A stretch of 64,000 nucleotides of DNA from Ehretia macrophylla (lineage: Eukaryota; Streptophyta; Magnoliopsida; Boraginales; Ehretiaceae): NCBI GenBank assembly GCA_037974665.1, contig CM075767.1, positions 87,818,644 through 87,882,643 of the forward strand, written 5' to 3'. Position 1 is the first letter of the stretch, and every line of letters starts with the position of its first letter. The translations under genes were made by a program, and so were the position numbers. The notes beneath the pieces were generated by a model. That model was not told the DNA's origin, made no database searches, and saw only the letters and a list, made by a program, of their open reading frames with translations. This document shows positions 12,501 through 24,305 of this stretch, piece by piece.

Positions 12501-12802
12501 GACTGTTGATAATATCCACCTCATCCGGAAACAGATGCTTACCGCCCAAAGCAGGCATAAGAATTATGCAGACCGACGGAGACGGAGCCTAGAGTTCGAG
12601 GTGGCGACAAGGTGTTCTTGAAGATATCACCCCGTAAGGGACTGATTAAACATGACAAGGGGGGAAAGTTGAGCCCGGGGTTTGGAGGACCATTTGAGAT
12701 AATTGAGAAGGGTGGCAAATTGGCGTGTCACCTAGTATTACCCCAGAACCTCTCCAATATTCTCGACGACTTTCATGTTTCAATGCTGCGGAAGTATCAT
12801 CT
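9600..12802 (+). pseudogene. Element B pol: protease, RT, RNase H, integrase (first block copy)
   Basis: Recognisable parts in order are: aspartic protease ([12 protein letters not shown] at about 9693-9730), reverse transcriptase (about 10200-11030, with [12 protein letters not shown] and FIDDILVYS), RNase H (about 11090-11480, starting near [12 protein letters not shown] and ending near VADALSRK), and integrase (about 11740-12640, with a zinc-binding CLTCQRVKAEHQ, then VDRLTKSAHFLP and a C-terminal part). The segment from 10546 to 12802 is the first of three tandem copies. The region is a fossil with several breaks. Confidence 0.88.
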
Positions 12803-15800
12803 GGATCAAAAAGGAAGATGTGCCTAAAACAGCTTTCAAGACGAGATATGGGCATTATGAATATGTGGTGATGCCTTTTGGACTAACCAATGCCCCTGCA
12901 GCTTTTATGGATTTGATGCACAGGGTGTTTCAACCCTACTTGGACCAATTTGTGGTGATCTTCATTGATGATATTTTGGTATACTCGAAATCTGAGACGG
13001 AGCATGAGCAACATATGCGGTTGGTACTGCAGAAACTTCGAGAGTGTCAATTGCATGCAAAGTTTAGCAAGTGCGAATTTTGGTTGCAGCAGATTGCATT
13101 TTTGGGGCATATCATTTCCCAAGAGGGAATAGCGGTGGATCCAGCAAAGATAGATGCAGTGATGTCTTGGAAGAAGCCGGAGAATGTTACAGAGGTTCGG
13201 AGTTTCCTTGGTCTAGCCGGCTATTATCGGAGATTCGTGAAAGATTTCTCTAAGATTGCAGGACCGCTTACAAAGCTCACTCAAAAGAAAACAAAGTTCG
13301 TGTGGGATGATAAGTGTGAGAACAGCTTTCAAGAGTTGAAGAAAAGATTGACTACCGCACCTGTTCTTGCATTGCCTGAAGGAAGTCAAGGTTTTGTAAT
13401 CTATAGTGATGCTTCAAAGGAAGGACTGGGTTGTGTGTTGATGCAAAATGGATTACATATGCTTCTAGGAAACCAAAGCCGTATGAATTGAACTACCCGA
13501 TGCATGATTTGGAGTTAGCGGCTATTGTGTTTGCACTCAAGAAATGGAGGCATTATCTGTGGGGTAACAAGTTTGAAGTATTTACCGATCATAAGAGCTT
13601 GAAATACTTGTTCTCTCAAAAAGAGTTGAATATGAGGCAAAGACGGTGGTAGAGCTTTTGGATGATTATAACTGCACAATCAATTATGTGCCTGGTAAAG
13701 TAAATCTAGTTGTAGAGGCCTTAAGTAGGAAAACAACCATGGCTAAACTGGAAGTCAAGGTACAGGAGTTGTTGGAGGAAGCATTTTTGTGGAAACCACA
13801 ATTGACTTGGAAAGGGTTACTTTTTGCCACTACGCAAGTTCAATCGGCCTTGTTGTCTGAATTACGAGAGGCTCAACAAAAGGACCAACTATTTCAGAAG
13901 ATTAAAGAAAGCAACGCAGATTTCAAGTTTCATGATGATGGCGTTTGGAGGTTTAGGAACTGGATTTGTGTTCCCAATGAGCCAGAGCTGAAAAAGAAGA
14001 TTCTTGAAGAAGCCCATAATTCTAAATATACTATTCACCCCGGTGGAATAAAGATGTACCGGGATTTGATGCAACACTTTTGGTGGAATAAAATGAAAAG
14101 AGAAATTGCGGAGTTTGTGGCACGGTGCTTGACTTGCCAGAGAGTCAAAGCGGAGCATCAATGACCCGCAGGTTTACTTCAGCCGTTGGAGATCCCTCAA
14201 TGGAAATGGGAACATATAACTATGGACTTTGTTATGGACCTGCCCAGATCACAAAAGGGTCATGACGCCTTTTGGGTCATAGTGGATAGATTGACTAAGT
14301 CGGCACACCTTTTTCCGATGAACAAGAAGGATAGTCCAGAGAAATTGGGAGATATATATGTGGCGGAGATTGTAAAATTACATGGGATGCCTGTGAGTAT
14401 TGTATCGGATAGGGATCCTCGTTTTACTTCCCGATTTTGGAAGAGATTGCAAGAAGCTATGGGAATGAAGTTGAGTTTTAGCACGACTTATCACCCTCAG
14501 ACTGGCAGTCAATTGGAGAGAACTATTCAGATTTTGGAGGATATGCTGAGGGCGTGTGTTTTAGACTTCGGGAAAGGTTGGGAGAAATATCTATCTCTAG
14601 CGGAGTTCACTTATAATAATAGTTATCAGGCCACTATCGGGATGGCCCCATTTGAGGCGTTGTATGGACGTAAGTGTCGATCCCCAATTTACTGGGATGA
14701 AGTAGGTGAGACGAAGACTTTTGACCCGACCCTTTTACTTGAACTTATGAAGACTGTTGATAATATCCACCTCATCCGGAAACGGATGCTCACCGCCCAA
14801 AGCAGACATAAGAGTTATGCAGACCAACGGAGACGGAGCCTAGAGTTCGAGGTCGGCGACAAGGTGTTCTTGAAGATATCACCCCGGAGGGGACTGATTA
14901 AACATGACAAGGGTGGAAAGTTGAGCCCGAGGTTTGTAGGACCATTTGAGATAATTGAGAAGGTTGGCAAATTGGCGTATTGCCTAGTATTACCCCAGAA
15001 CCTTTCCAATATTCACGACGACTTTCATGTTTCAATGCTGCAGAAGTATCATCCGGATCAAAAATGAAGATGTGCCTAAAACGACTTTCAGGACGAGATA
15101 TGGGCATTATGAATATGTGGTGATGCCTTTTGGACTAACCAATGCCCCTGCAGCTTTTATGGATTTGATGCATAAGGTGTTTCAACCCTACTTGGACCAA
15201 TTTGTGGTGATCTTCATTGATGATATTTTGGTATACTCGAAATCTGAGACGGAGCATGAGCAACATATGCGGTTGGTACTGCAGAAACTTCGAGAGCATC
15301 AATTGTATGCAAAGTTTAGCAACTGTGAATTTTGGTTGCGGCAGTTTGCATTTTTGGGGCATCACATACCCGAAGAGGGAATTGCGGCGGATCCAGAGGA
15401 TATAGATGGTGTGATGTCTTGGAAGTAGCAGGAGAATGTTACAGAGGTTCGGTGTTTCCTTGGTCTAGGCGGCTATTATCGGAGATTCGTGAAAGATTTC
15501 TCTAAGATTGCAGGACCGCTTACAAAGCTCATTCAAAAGAAAACAAAGTTCGTGTGGGATGATAAGTGTGAGAACAGCTTTCAAGAGTTGAAGAAAAGAT
15601 TGACTACCGCACCTGTTCTTGCATTGCCTGAAGGAAGGCAAGGTTTTGTAATCTATAGCGATACTTCAAAAGAAGGACTGGGTTGTGTGTTGATGCAAAA
15701 TAGAAGGGTGATTGCATATGCTTCTAGGAAACCAAAGCCGTATGAATTGAAATACCCGACGCATGATTTGGAGTTAGCGGCTATTGTGTTTGCACTCAAG

Positions 15801-17313
15801 AAATGGAGGCATTATTTGTGGGGTAACAAGTTTGAGGTATTTACTGATCAAAAGAGCTTGAAATACTTGTTCTTTCAAAAAGAGTTGAATATGAGGCAAA
15901 GATGATGGATGGAGCTTTTAGATGATTATAACTGCACAATCAATTATGTGCCTGGTAAAGCAAATGTAGTTGCAGACGCCTTAAGTAGGAAAACAAGCAT
16001 GGCTAAACTGGAAGTCAAGGTACAGGAGTTGTTGGAGGAAGCATTTTTGTGGAAACCACAATTGACTCGGAAAGGGTTACTTTTTATCACTACGCAAGTT
16101 CAATCGGCCTTGTTGTCTGAATTACGAGAGGCTCAACAGAAGGACCAACTGTTTCAGAAGATTAAAGAAAGAAACACGGATTTCAAGTTTCATGATGATG
16201 GTGTTTGGAGGTTTAGGAACTGGATTTGTGTTCCCAATGAGCCAGAGCTGAAAAAGAAGATTCTTGAAGAAGCCCATAATTCTAGATATACTATTCTCCC
16301 CGGCGGAACAAAGATGTACCGGGATTTGAAGCAACACTATTGGTGGAATAACATGAAAAGAGAAATTGCGGAGTTTGTGGCACGGTGCTTGACTTGCCAG
16401 AGAGTCAAAGCAGAACATCAACGACCCACAGGTTTACTTCAGCCGTTGGAGATCCCTCAATGGAAATGGGAACATATAACTATGGACTTTGTTACGGACC
16501 TGCCCAGGTCACAAAAGGGTTATGACGCTGTTTGGGTCATAGTGGATAGATTGACTAAGTCAGCACACTTTTTACCGATGAACAAGGAGGATAGTCTAGA
16601 TAAATTGGGAGATATGTATGTGGCGGAGATTGTAAAATTGCATGGGATGCCTGTGAGTATTGTATCAGACAGGGATCCTCGTTTTCCTTGCCGATTTTGG
16701 AAGAGATTGCAAGAAGCTTTGGAAACGAAGTTGAGTTTTAGCACGGCTTATCACCCTCAGACTGACGGTCAATCGGAGAGAACTATTCAGATTTTGGAGG
16801 ATATGCTGAGGGCGTGTGTTTTAGACTTCGATAAAGGTTGGGAGAAATATTTGTCTCTAACGGAGTTTGCTTATAATAATAGTTATCAGGCCACTATCAG
16901 GATGGCCCCATTTGAGGCATTGTATGGACGTAAGTGTCAATCTCCAATTTACTGGGATGAAGTAGGTGAGACGAAGACTTTTAACCCGACCCTTCTACCT
17001 GAACTTATGAAGACTGTTGATAATATCCACCTCATCCGGAAACGGATGCTGACCGCCCAAAGCAGGCATAAAAGTTATGCAGACCGACGGAGATGGAGCC
17101 TAGAGTTTGAGGTCGGCGACAAGGTGTTCTTGAAGATATCACCCCGGAGGGGACTGATTAAATATGGCAAGGGTGAAAAGTTGAGCCCGAGGTTTGTAGG
17201 ACCATTTGAGATAATTGAGAAGGTTGGCAAATTGGCGTATCGCCTAGTATTACCCCAGAACCTCTCTAATATTCACGACGTCTTTCATGTTTCAATGCTG
17301 CGGAAGTATCATC
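10546..17313 (+). repeat. Tandem triplication of the RT-to-integrase block in element B
   Basis: Three head-to-tail copies of a block of about 2.25 kb lie at 10546-12802, 12803-15054 and 15055-17313. Each runs from the middle of RT ([11 protein letters not shown]) to the integrase C-terminus (SMLRKYHPD). Both inner junctions use the same short match: integrase-end sequence TATCATCYGGATC meets RT sequence CGGATCAAAAA, an overlap of about 4-6 bp. Only the last copy continues into the chromodomain-like tail. The copies differ from each other by scattered substitutions. Confidence 0.9.
12803..15054 (+). pseudogene. Element B: second copy of RT(part)-RNase H-integrase
   Basis: The same parts as the first block recur: RT fingers/palm from [29 protein letters not shown], RNase H with [12 protein letters not shown], and integrase with CLTCQRVKAEHQ and WVIVDRLTKSAH. 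No gag or protease precedes this copy, so it is an internal duplicate and not a nested element. It is a broken fossil. Confidence 0.88.
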
Positions 17314-17569
17314 CTGATCCGTCGCATATCTTGTAGCCAGAGCCGTTGCAGCTTCGGGAGAACTTGTCTTACGAGGAGAAGCCCATTCGGACCAAGACCA
17401 ACAAAATCGGGAGTTGCGCAACAAAACTATACCAATGGTGAAAGTGTTGTGGGATCATCATGGAGTTGAAGAAACAACGTGGGAAAGGCGAGACCAGATG
17501 GAGCAGCAATATCCAGCTTTATTGCAAAGTTAATATTGAATTTTGGGACGAAATTCTTTTCAGGAGGGG
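15055..17569 (+). pseudogene. Element B: third copy of RT(part)-RNase H-integrase plus tail
   Basis: This third block contains RT, RNase H and a long open stretch for RNase H end plus integrase (475 codons, 15909-17336). It continues into the chromodomain-like tail region and a worn polypurine tract before LTR2. It is the most intact integrase of the three. It is a fossil, broken in several places. Confidence 0.88.
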
Positions 17570-20500
17570 CGACCTCGATTTGCATGTGATACCTCATTTC
17601 GTGTGCCCTAATCTAGAATTGCGTGCCTTGACCTAGGTTTAAGAATTGTGTTCGTTGTGTACCATGCATTGAATTACGTGCATTCATTTAGGGTTGCGTG
17701 CATTTACTTGGAAAACGTGCGTTCGTCTCGTAGTTCGTGTCCTACCTCGTAGTGTGTGTCCTAGACCTAGGAAAGCGTGCCCTCACGCTAAACAAGAAAG
17801 TATCTTACACGAAGCACTAGGTCATTAATTAATCCTACAAAATCCACTAACTATTATTAAATTACTAATTCAACTCACTAGAAGACAAAATTTCACTAAA
17901 CACTAAGCATTTCTAATTCTTTATTCCTTATTCTTTTTGCACTTCCAACACCCAATAAAATAATATTCCAATAGATGACAAAAAATTAGAATTTTTGTAG
18001 CCTTGGCCAACCACTAGGTGGTATTTGTGCATGTTTGCTCAATTCAAATTGATTCTAGACAACTTATGACAATCCTATGACACAATTGCATAAAAAATTG
18101 CTTAAACCTCCTCAAAACTCCACCTTGCTCGACCAAACCCTCTTTGCCAATACTAGGAATTTCAAATATGCTCTTGAAGACACAAAAAAAGCTGAATTAT
18201 CAAGCCCTAGGCCGACCACTTGCTTCAAGATTTGTAAAGCCATCATTTTTGTCATTTTCCTTCTTTCTTCCTCAACTTCTCTCTTTCCCTCTCATTCTTC
18301 TCTCTCTTTCGGCCCTAGCTGAAAATTGTTGGCTTCATAGCTCATCTTCTTCACACCATAGTTAATCAAGACAAGCAACAAGCAAGAAATTCGATCAAGC
18401 TAGCTAGGATGCAAGAAAACTCACATTCAAGCTTTTGACTCTTCATTTCGGCCCTAGGTAAGTTTCTTAGCTTCCATTTCTTTTCTTCTTGTTCTAACCA
18501 CATGCATGTACTAAGAGCTTGGTTACTAAGCTAGGAAAAATAGAGAAAACCAAGTTGGAATCTTGGCTAGGCAAAGAAGAAGAAGAAATTTGTGCTTCAA
18601 CAAGTTTTGTGCATCTTCTTGGTTGATTTGCTAAGGTGAGGGCTAAAACCTTTTGAAAATCCTTCAAAAATCCAACTGCATGCTCTTAAATGTATGTCTT
18701 TGCTTCTGTACTTGAGTTATATGTGTGTTCATAAGCTTCTTCAACCATGCATGGCAAGATTTTGGCTTGAAAGTGATGATAGGTGAAATCGGATTATGTG
18801 ACAGCTCTCTGACCTGTTGTTTCGAGGTGAGTTTGGCTAGGAAAATCATGTTTAAAATGCATGAAAATTTGTAGATGACTATGTTTTCCAGTTTTGAACA
18901 TTTTTCTCAGAAATAGGCCAAATCTAATTTCGACTCTAAGGTCCTCAAAATGGCAAATCATTAAAATGTGTCCAAATCTGGAAATCTGGAAAAATGAAGC
19001 AGGTTTTGGCAGATGCACTGACCTTGTAGAACGAACCATATTTGATTTAGTAAATGATGTCCAAAATGCATGAAATTTGGTTTCCTACTAGATGTTACAG
19101 TTCTAGACATTTTTGTCAGAAATGGACTAAGGCGAAAACTGACCCTAAGGACCTCCAAAATGTCAATAATTGAAATGTGTGCAAATCTGGACAGTTTTGT
19201 GCTATCCCACTGTTTCGGCTATAACTATTGATCCCGAACTCCAAATGATGCAAGGTTTGCTTCTGATTTTAGTTCACATATTAAGCTTTAATTTGACATC
19301 TTATTCACTGGAATTGGAGATTTTATGCTTATCTTAATGATTGTGAGAAAACAGCTTATTGCAGTGAGTGTTTCACTCGGTTATATGCTTAGAAAATTTG
19401 TTGTAACTTCTCTTGTGTATTAAATGCTTGGGATTGTGGCGTTGATATGTTGTGTGGACTGTTTTGAGTACTTGGGGATGTTCGAATTATTTGATGCATG
19501 GCTTGAGATTGATTTGAGTTGACTTAGGGTTTAATCGCACGGGTAAGCACGAAATGGAAACCCTACTGACTAGGTAGGCTTGCTAAGTATTGATCATTTG
19601 GATATTGTGTGGAATTATACGCTTAGTAGGCTGCCCACAGTTGCCCCCTTATAACCCTAAATGTGATTTTGATAATTGCATGTTGACAAATAGGCTTTTC
19701 TTGCATCCGAACCCACGTAGATGTTGTTGCATGCTGAATAATCTTATCACTTGATTACGTGGACTTCGAAATGAGTTATATGGCTTGATTTACATGTGTT
19801 ACATGGCTGCCCGTTTAATGTTCATATAACTCTATATGCCTTTCAAGTGAAATTACTCGTCTTATCGTGCCTTGCTTGTTTACTTGTCAATGTGCAATCT
19901 TATGACTGTTCGGAGGCAACCGACTTTGTTGCCCTCCTAATGTGATATATTAAATGTCATAAATGTGCATCGCATACAAGGTTGTAACCTTTCATTCTGG
20001 CATGGTAGCGATCGCGCACACCGGGCGGCATCGGGCTTGCCGGTGCACCCGTGACTACCATGGTCCCATTCTCTCTCTCGCTTGGGGGCTAGACTTCCTC
20101 GAAGAGTTGGGTCGTAGGATTTCGAGGTACATCCGGAGTACACCCACTTGGCGTGTTAAGGGGATGAATTGATATCGGCCGCAACAACTAAGAGCAAAAG
20201 CTCACCGTATCCTTTTCTATATGTATAAGTACTCTCACTTGGTTCCTAGAGAACCTCGGGGAGGAAAGACTAGTGTTTCTGTTCCTTTACTTTATGTTAT
20301 TGTTATGTACTTAATTGTGTTATATTCATGCTTGCAAAAGGATTTTCATAAGTTGAACCAGAAAATGAGTTTCAAAACCTATTTCTCGTTCCCCCCTCGT
20401 GAGTTCATAAGGACTCACCCTCTTTTATCATCTCAGGTGAAGAAGATCAAGAACAGGTACCTGAGGACGATGTGCTTAACGATGATTCTTTGGAGTGATT

Positions 20501-21132
20501 GCCTGTTCCTATGTGTTCTGCTTGATTTATGGCCATTTGTGAAAACTATGCTACTTGAAGACTGTTTCTTTCATGTTGTTTAATGTTGTGATGTAAAAGA
20601 CCCCTGTTGTAATTTGGGGTCTAATTTTGGTTTGTACTAATATTAGCTAGACAGATACTAGACACTACTATGGTCATTTTGCTATTATTACTGCTAGTAT
20701 CTATAATAGGATTATGAGGTATTAGGTAAAGGCTAAGTAAAATGAACCAATCAAATCTTAAGTAGGTACTCGCTATTAAGCTAAGATCAACAGGTACTTT
20801 TGTAACGAGGATAAACAAAGAAACGAGACATAGTATCATGCTAGGTTATTAATCAAATGAGACATTGAGATAATCAGTAGGTATTTCAAATGAGGGTAAA
20901 TAGTAATCATAGTTGGAAATGAAATTGAGATTGGAAAACCTGAGGCGTTTAGAGAATTAGGTCAAACCAAGAGCCCAATTACAGCCGTTATGCTGCCGGT
21001 TTCCCAAAAAATTTTGGAGTTTAGTCAAAACATTAAGTGTTAAATTTTCATGAACGATTGAGAACGAGACGTGACTTGAATGTTTAGATCACACCCTAGT
21101 CTAACCTTTATAGGCCGGGCTGGGGCGTGACA
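17570..21132 (+). repeat. Element B LTR2 (family 1)
   Basis: About 3.56 kb and ending GGGGCGTGACA, followed directly by 5S spacer (CCGTTGCAAAGCTC, unit offset 331). Its first bases are worn compared with LTR1. It carries the donor-like CTAAG|GTGAGGG (18635/18636), the conserved CTCTCGCTTGGGG block and the acceptor-like TCATCTCAG (ends 20436) followed by the short acidic frame. Confidence 0.92.
18636..20436 (+). other. Candidate LTR intron (family 1, B LTR2)
   Basis: The left edge reads CTAAG|GTGAGGG, a good plant 5' splice site. The right edge reads TCTTTTATCATCTCAG|GTGAAG, a pyrimidine-rich 3' splice site. The downstream stretch reads as an acidic frame (EEDQEQVPEDD..., ending in a stop about 60 nt later). 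The same pair sits at corresponding places in the CE LTRs and, with 1260-nt spacing, in family-2 LTRs. Splicing is inferred only. Confidence 0.5.
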
Positions 21133-21479
21133 CCGTTGCAAAGCTCTTCGAGAGCTCTATGACGGGGGCAGCAAGCTTGCTCGCTGTGCCTGTTTTTGGA
21201 GCCCAAAATCGAACATTTTCATCAGTTTCGGGCCACTTTTCTTCTTTAGCTCTATTTTTTTGCCCCGGATCGTATGTCGTGAGCTGTTAAAAGGATGACA
21301 ACCTTACTTGCGGGACATTAGAGGGCCATACAATGCGTCGATATCACGTCTTGCGAGGATGCTGCGTTGTTGAAGTGGATGGGTTGTCGTTAAGCCCATT
21401 CGGCCTTTTGAATTGGCCACCTCTCTAGGCTGGGACTATGAACCGTTAACACATAAAGGAATTGTGCCTTCAACATGAC

Positions 21480-21598
21480 GGGTGCGATCTTACCTACACT
21501 AATGCACCGGATCCCATCAGAACTCTAAAGTTAAGTGTGCTTGGGCGAGAGTAGTACTAGGATGGGTGACCCTTGGGAAGTCCTCGTGTTGCACCCTC
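21480..21598 (+). rRNA. 5S rRNA gene
   Basis: Near full length and one base short in box C (GACCCTTGGG). It carries GATCTTACCTACACT for GATCATACCAGCACT, CTCTAAAG and AAGTGTGC in the A box. Its promoter strength is doubtful because of the A box change. Confidence 0.94.
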
Positions 21599-22155
21599 AT
21601 TTTCAATTTTTTTTGCTCTGGTTAGGGTTGCCCAGATACTTTATCCACTATATTTCTATTATCGAATCCCACGGCACCTTGGGCAAGACAACTTCGCTTC
21701 ACGTGGAGGCTGGGCCCGCAAACCGAGGGCGTAGGGCTTGTGACCAGGTCTCCGTCGCTCCAGTGCCCATAACTTTTGATCCGTAAGGAGTTACGCGGTG
21801 CACAACATACCGTTGTAAAGCTCTCCGAGAGCTCTACGACTGGGACATCTAGCTTGCTTGCTGTTCCCTTTTTGGAGCCCAAAATCGAACGTTTTCATTA
21901 GTTTCGGGCCACTTTTCTATGTTTGCTATGTTTTTCCGTCCCGGATCGTACGTCGTGAGATGTTAAAAGGACGTCAACCTTACTCGCGGGACATTAGAGG
22001 GCCCTACAACACGTCGATATCACGTCTTGTGAGGATGCTGCGTTGTTGAAGCGGATGGGTTGTCGTTAAGCCCATTGGGCCATTTGAATGGGCCATCTCT
22101 CTAGGCTAGGACTGTGAACTGTTAACAAACAAAGGAATTGTGCCCTCAACATGAC

Positions 22156-22275
22156 GGGTGCAATCATACCAGCACTAATGCACAAGATCCCATAAGAACT
22201 TGGAAGTTAAGGGTGCTTGGGCGAGAGTAGTACTAGGATAGGTGACCCCGTGGGAAGTCCCCGTGTTGCACCCTC
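22156..22275 (+). rRNA. 5S rRNA gene, diverged
   Basis: Full length. Changes include GCAATC, CACAAGATCCCATAAG, CTTGGAAG, AAGGGTGC in the A box and AGGATAGGTGACC in box C. Upstream AACAAACAAAGG replaces the usual AACACATAAAGG, so both external and internal promoter parts are altered. It is likely a pseudogene. Confidence 0.92.
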
Positions 22276-22805
22276 CTTTTCAATTTGTTTTGCTCCGGTT
22301 AGGGTTGCCAAGATACTTTATCCACCACATTTCTATTATCGAATCCAACGACACCTTGGGCAAGACAACTTCGCTTCATGTGGAGGCTGGGCCCGTAAAC
22401 CGATGGCGTACAGCTTATGACCAGGTTTCCGTCCCTCCGGTACCCATAACTTTTGATCCGTTTGGAGTTACGCGGCGCGCAGCATACCGTTGCAAAGCTC
22501 TCCAAGAGCTCTACGACGTGGGCAGCTATCTTGCTCGATGTGTCCTTTTTGGAGCCCAAAATTTAACGTTTTCATCAGTTTTAGGCCACTTTTCTTCTTT
22601 TGTTATGTTTTTTCATCCCGGATCATACGTCGTGAGCTGTTAAAAGGACGACAACCTTACTTGCGGGACATTAGAGGGTCCTATAACGCGTTGATATCAC
22701 GTCTTGTAAGGCTGCTGTGTTGTTGAAGCGGATGGGATGTCATTAAGCCCATTGGACCTTCTGAATGGGCCATCTCTCTACGCTGGGACTGTGAACCATT
22801 AACAC

Positions 22806-22832
22806 ATAAAGGAATTGTGCCCTCAACATGAC
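22806..22832 (+). promoter_or_regulatory. Upstream 5S promoter elements (representative copy)
   Basis: Upstream of the gene at 22833 lie an A/T-rich ATAAAG at -27 to -22, a GC at -14/-13 and a C at -1. This matches the known plant 5S arrangement (TATA-like box near -28, GC near -12, C at -1). The word AACACATAAAGGAATTGTG recurs at this offset in nearly every unit of the window. Confidence 0.8.
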
Positions 22833-22952
22833 GGGTGCGATCATACCAGCACTAATGCACCGGATCCCATCAGAACTCCGAAGTTAAGCGTGCTTGGGCG
22901 AGAGTAGTACTAGGATGGGTGACCCCTTGGGAAGTCCTCGTGTTGCACCCCC
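22833..22952 (+). rRNA. 5S rRNA gene, consensus-like copy
   Basis: It matches the majority sequence of the array almost throughout, with intact A box, intermediate element and box C (only CCCTTGGG for CCCCTGGG). The upstream ATAAAG, GC at -14/-13 and C at -1 are all present. It is one of the two best candidates for an active gene here, with the copy at 55974. Confidence 0.97.
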
Positions 22953-22953
22953 C

Positions 22954-22968
22954 TTTTCAATTTTTTTT
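22954..22968 (+). terminator. Pol III T-run terminator (representative copy)
   Basis: TTTTCAATTTTTTTT follows the gene end after two bases. Runs of four and eight T are the normal RNA polymerase III stop. Almost all other copies have the same TTTTCAATTTTTTTT signal at the same offset. Confidence 0.85.
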
Positions 22969-23508
22969 GCTCCGGTTAGGTTTGCCAAGATACTTTATCC
23001 ACCACATTTCTATTATCGAATACCACGGTACCTTGGGCAAGACAACTTCGCTTCACGTGGAGGCTGGGCCAGCAAACTGAGGGCGTAGGGCTTGTGACCA
23101 GGTCTCCGTCGCTCCGGTGCCCATAACTTTTGATCCGTAAGGAGTTACACAGCGCACCGCATACCGTTGCAATGCTCTCCGAAAGCTCTACGATGGGGGC
23201 AACAAGCTTGCTTGCTGTGCCCTTTTTGGAGCCCAAAATCAAACATTTTCATCAGTTTCGGGCAACTTTTCTTCTTTAGCTCTGTTTTTCAGTACCAGAT
23301 CGTACGACGTGAGCTGTTAAAAGGACGACAACCTTACTCGCGGGGCATTAGTGGCCCTAAAATGCGTCGATATCACGTCTTCCGAGGATGCTGCGTTGTT
23401 TAAGTAGATGGGTTGTCATTAAGCCCAATGGGCCTTTTGAATGGGCCATCTCTGTAGGCTGGGACTGTGAACCGTTAACACATAAAGGAATTGTGCCCTC
23501 AACATGAC

Positions 23509-23628
23509 GGGTGCGATCATACCTGCAATAATGCACCGGATCCCATCAGAACTCTGAAGTTAAGCGTGTTTGGGCGAAAGTAGTACTACGATGGGTGACC
23601 CCCTGGGAAGTCCTCGTGTTGCACCCTC
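23509..23628 (+). rRNA. 5S rRNA gene
   Basis: Full length. Differences are CCTGCAATAATG, CTCTGAAG, GTGTTTGGGCGAAAG in the A box/intermediate element and ACTACGATGGG in box C. Several fall inside the internal promoter. Confidence 0.94.
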
Positions 23629-24185
23629 CTTTTCAATTTTTTTTGCTCTAGTTAGGGTTGCCATGATACTTTATCCACCATATATCTATTATCGAATCCC
23701 ACGGCACCTTGGGCAAGACAACTTCGCTTCACGTGGAGGCTGGGCCTGCAAACCGAGGGCGTAGGGCTTGTGTCCAGGTCTTCGTCGCTCCGGTGCCCAT
23801 AACTTTTGATGCGTAAGGAGTGACGCGGCGCACAGCATACCGTTGCAAAGCTCTCCGAGAGCTTTACGATGGGGACAGCTAGCTTGCTTGCTGTGCCCTA
23901 TTTGGAGCCCAAAATCGAACATTTTCATGAGTTTCGGGCCACTTTTCTACTTTTACTATGTTTTTGGGTCCTGGATCGTACGTCGTGAGCCGTTAAAAGG
24001 ACGACAATCTTACTCGCGGGACATTAGAGGGCCTTACAGTGCGTCGATATCACGTCTTGCGAGGATGCAGCGATGTTGAAGCGGATGGGTTGTCGTTAAG
24101 CCCATTGGGCCTTCTGAATGGGCCATCTCTCTTGGCTGGGACTGTGAACTGTTAACATATAAAGGAATTGTGCCCTCAACATGAC

Positions 24186-24305
24186 AGGTGCGATCATAAC
24201 AACACTAATGAAACGGATCCCATCAGAACTCCGAAGTTAAACGTGCTTGGGCGAGAGTAGTACTAGGATGGGTGACCCCCTGGAAAGTCCTCGTGTTGCA
24301 CACCC
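24186..24305 (+). rRNA. 5S rRNA gene
   Basis: Full length, starting AGGTGCG. It has ATAACAACACTAATGAAACGG near the 5' end, AAACGTGC in the A box (a CpG-neighbour change) and CTGGAAAG near the 3' end. Box C is intact. Confidence 0.94.

Larger units (their letters stand above)
4365..21132 (+). mobile_element. Element B: chromovirus (Tekay/Del-like) with partial upstream internal piece
   Basis: The order is: 3' internal piece (integrase end, chromodomain-like tail, polypurine tract; 4365-4940), LTR1 (4941-8242), primer site, gag, protease, RT, RNase H and integrase with a triplicated RT-to-integrase block (8243-17569), then LTR2 (about 17570-21132). An internal piece to the left of LTR1 means this is the remnant of a head-to-tail pair sharing one LTR, probably from unequal recombination. 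Its right end abuts 5S spacer and its left end cuts a 5S gene. About 280 bp of the 5S unit between the two flanks is missing, so no target duplication can be read. The element is broken in well over ten places. By-eye sampling puts the LTRs near 5% different. Confidence 0.93.

Noticed and set aside
20221-20583. 120-codon sense frame in B LTR2
   Set aside because: The frame crosses the acceptor-like site, is shorter or broken in the sister LTR, and has low-complexity hydrophobic content.
22242-22643. 133-codon frame in a 5S spacer, with relatives in many other units
   Set aside because: The same 60-130-codon frames recur because the spacer repeats. They start inside the 5S gene, change length freely between units and appear on both strands. 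No protein family is recognisable.
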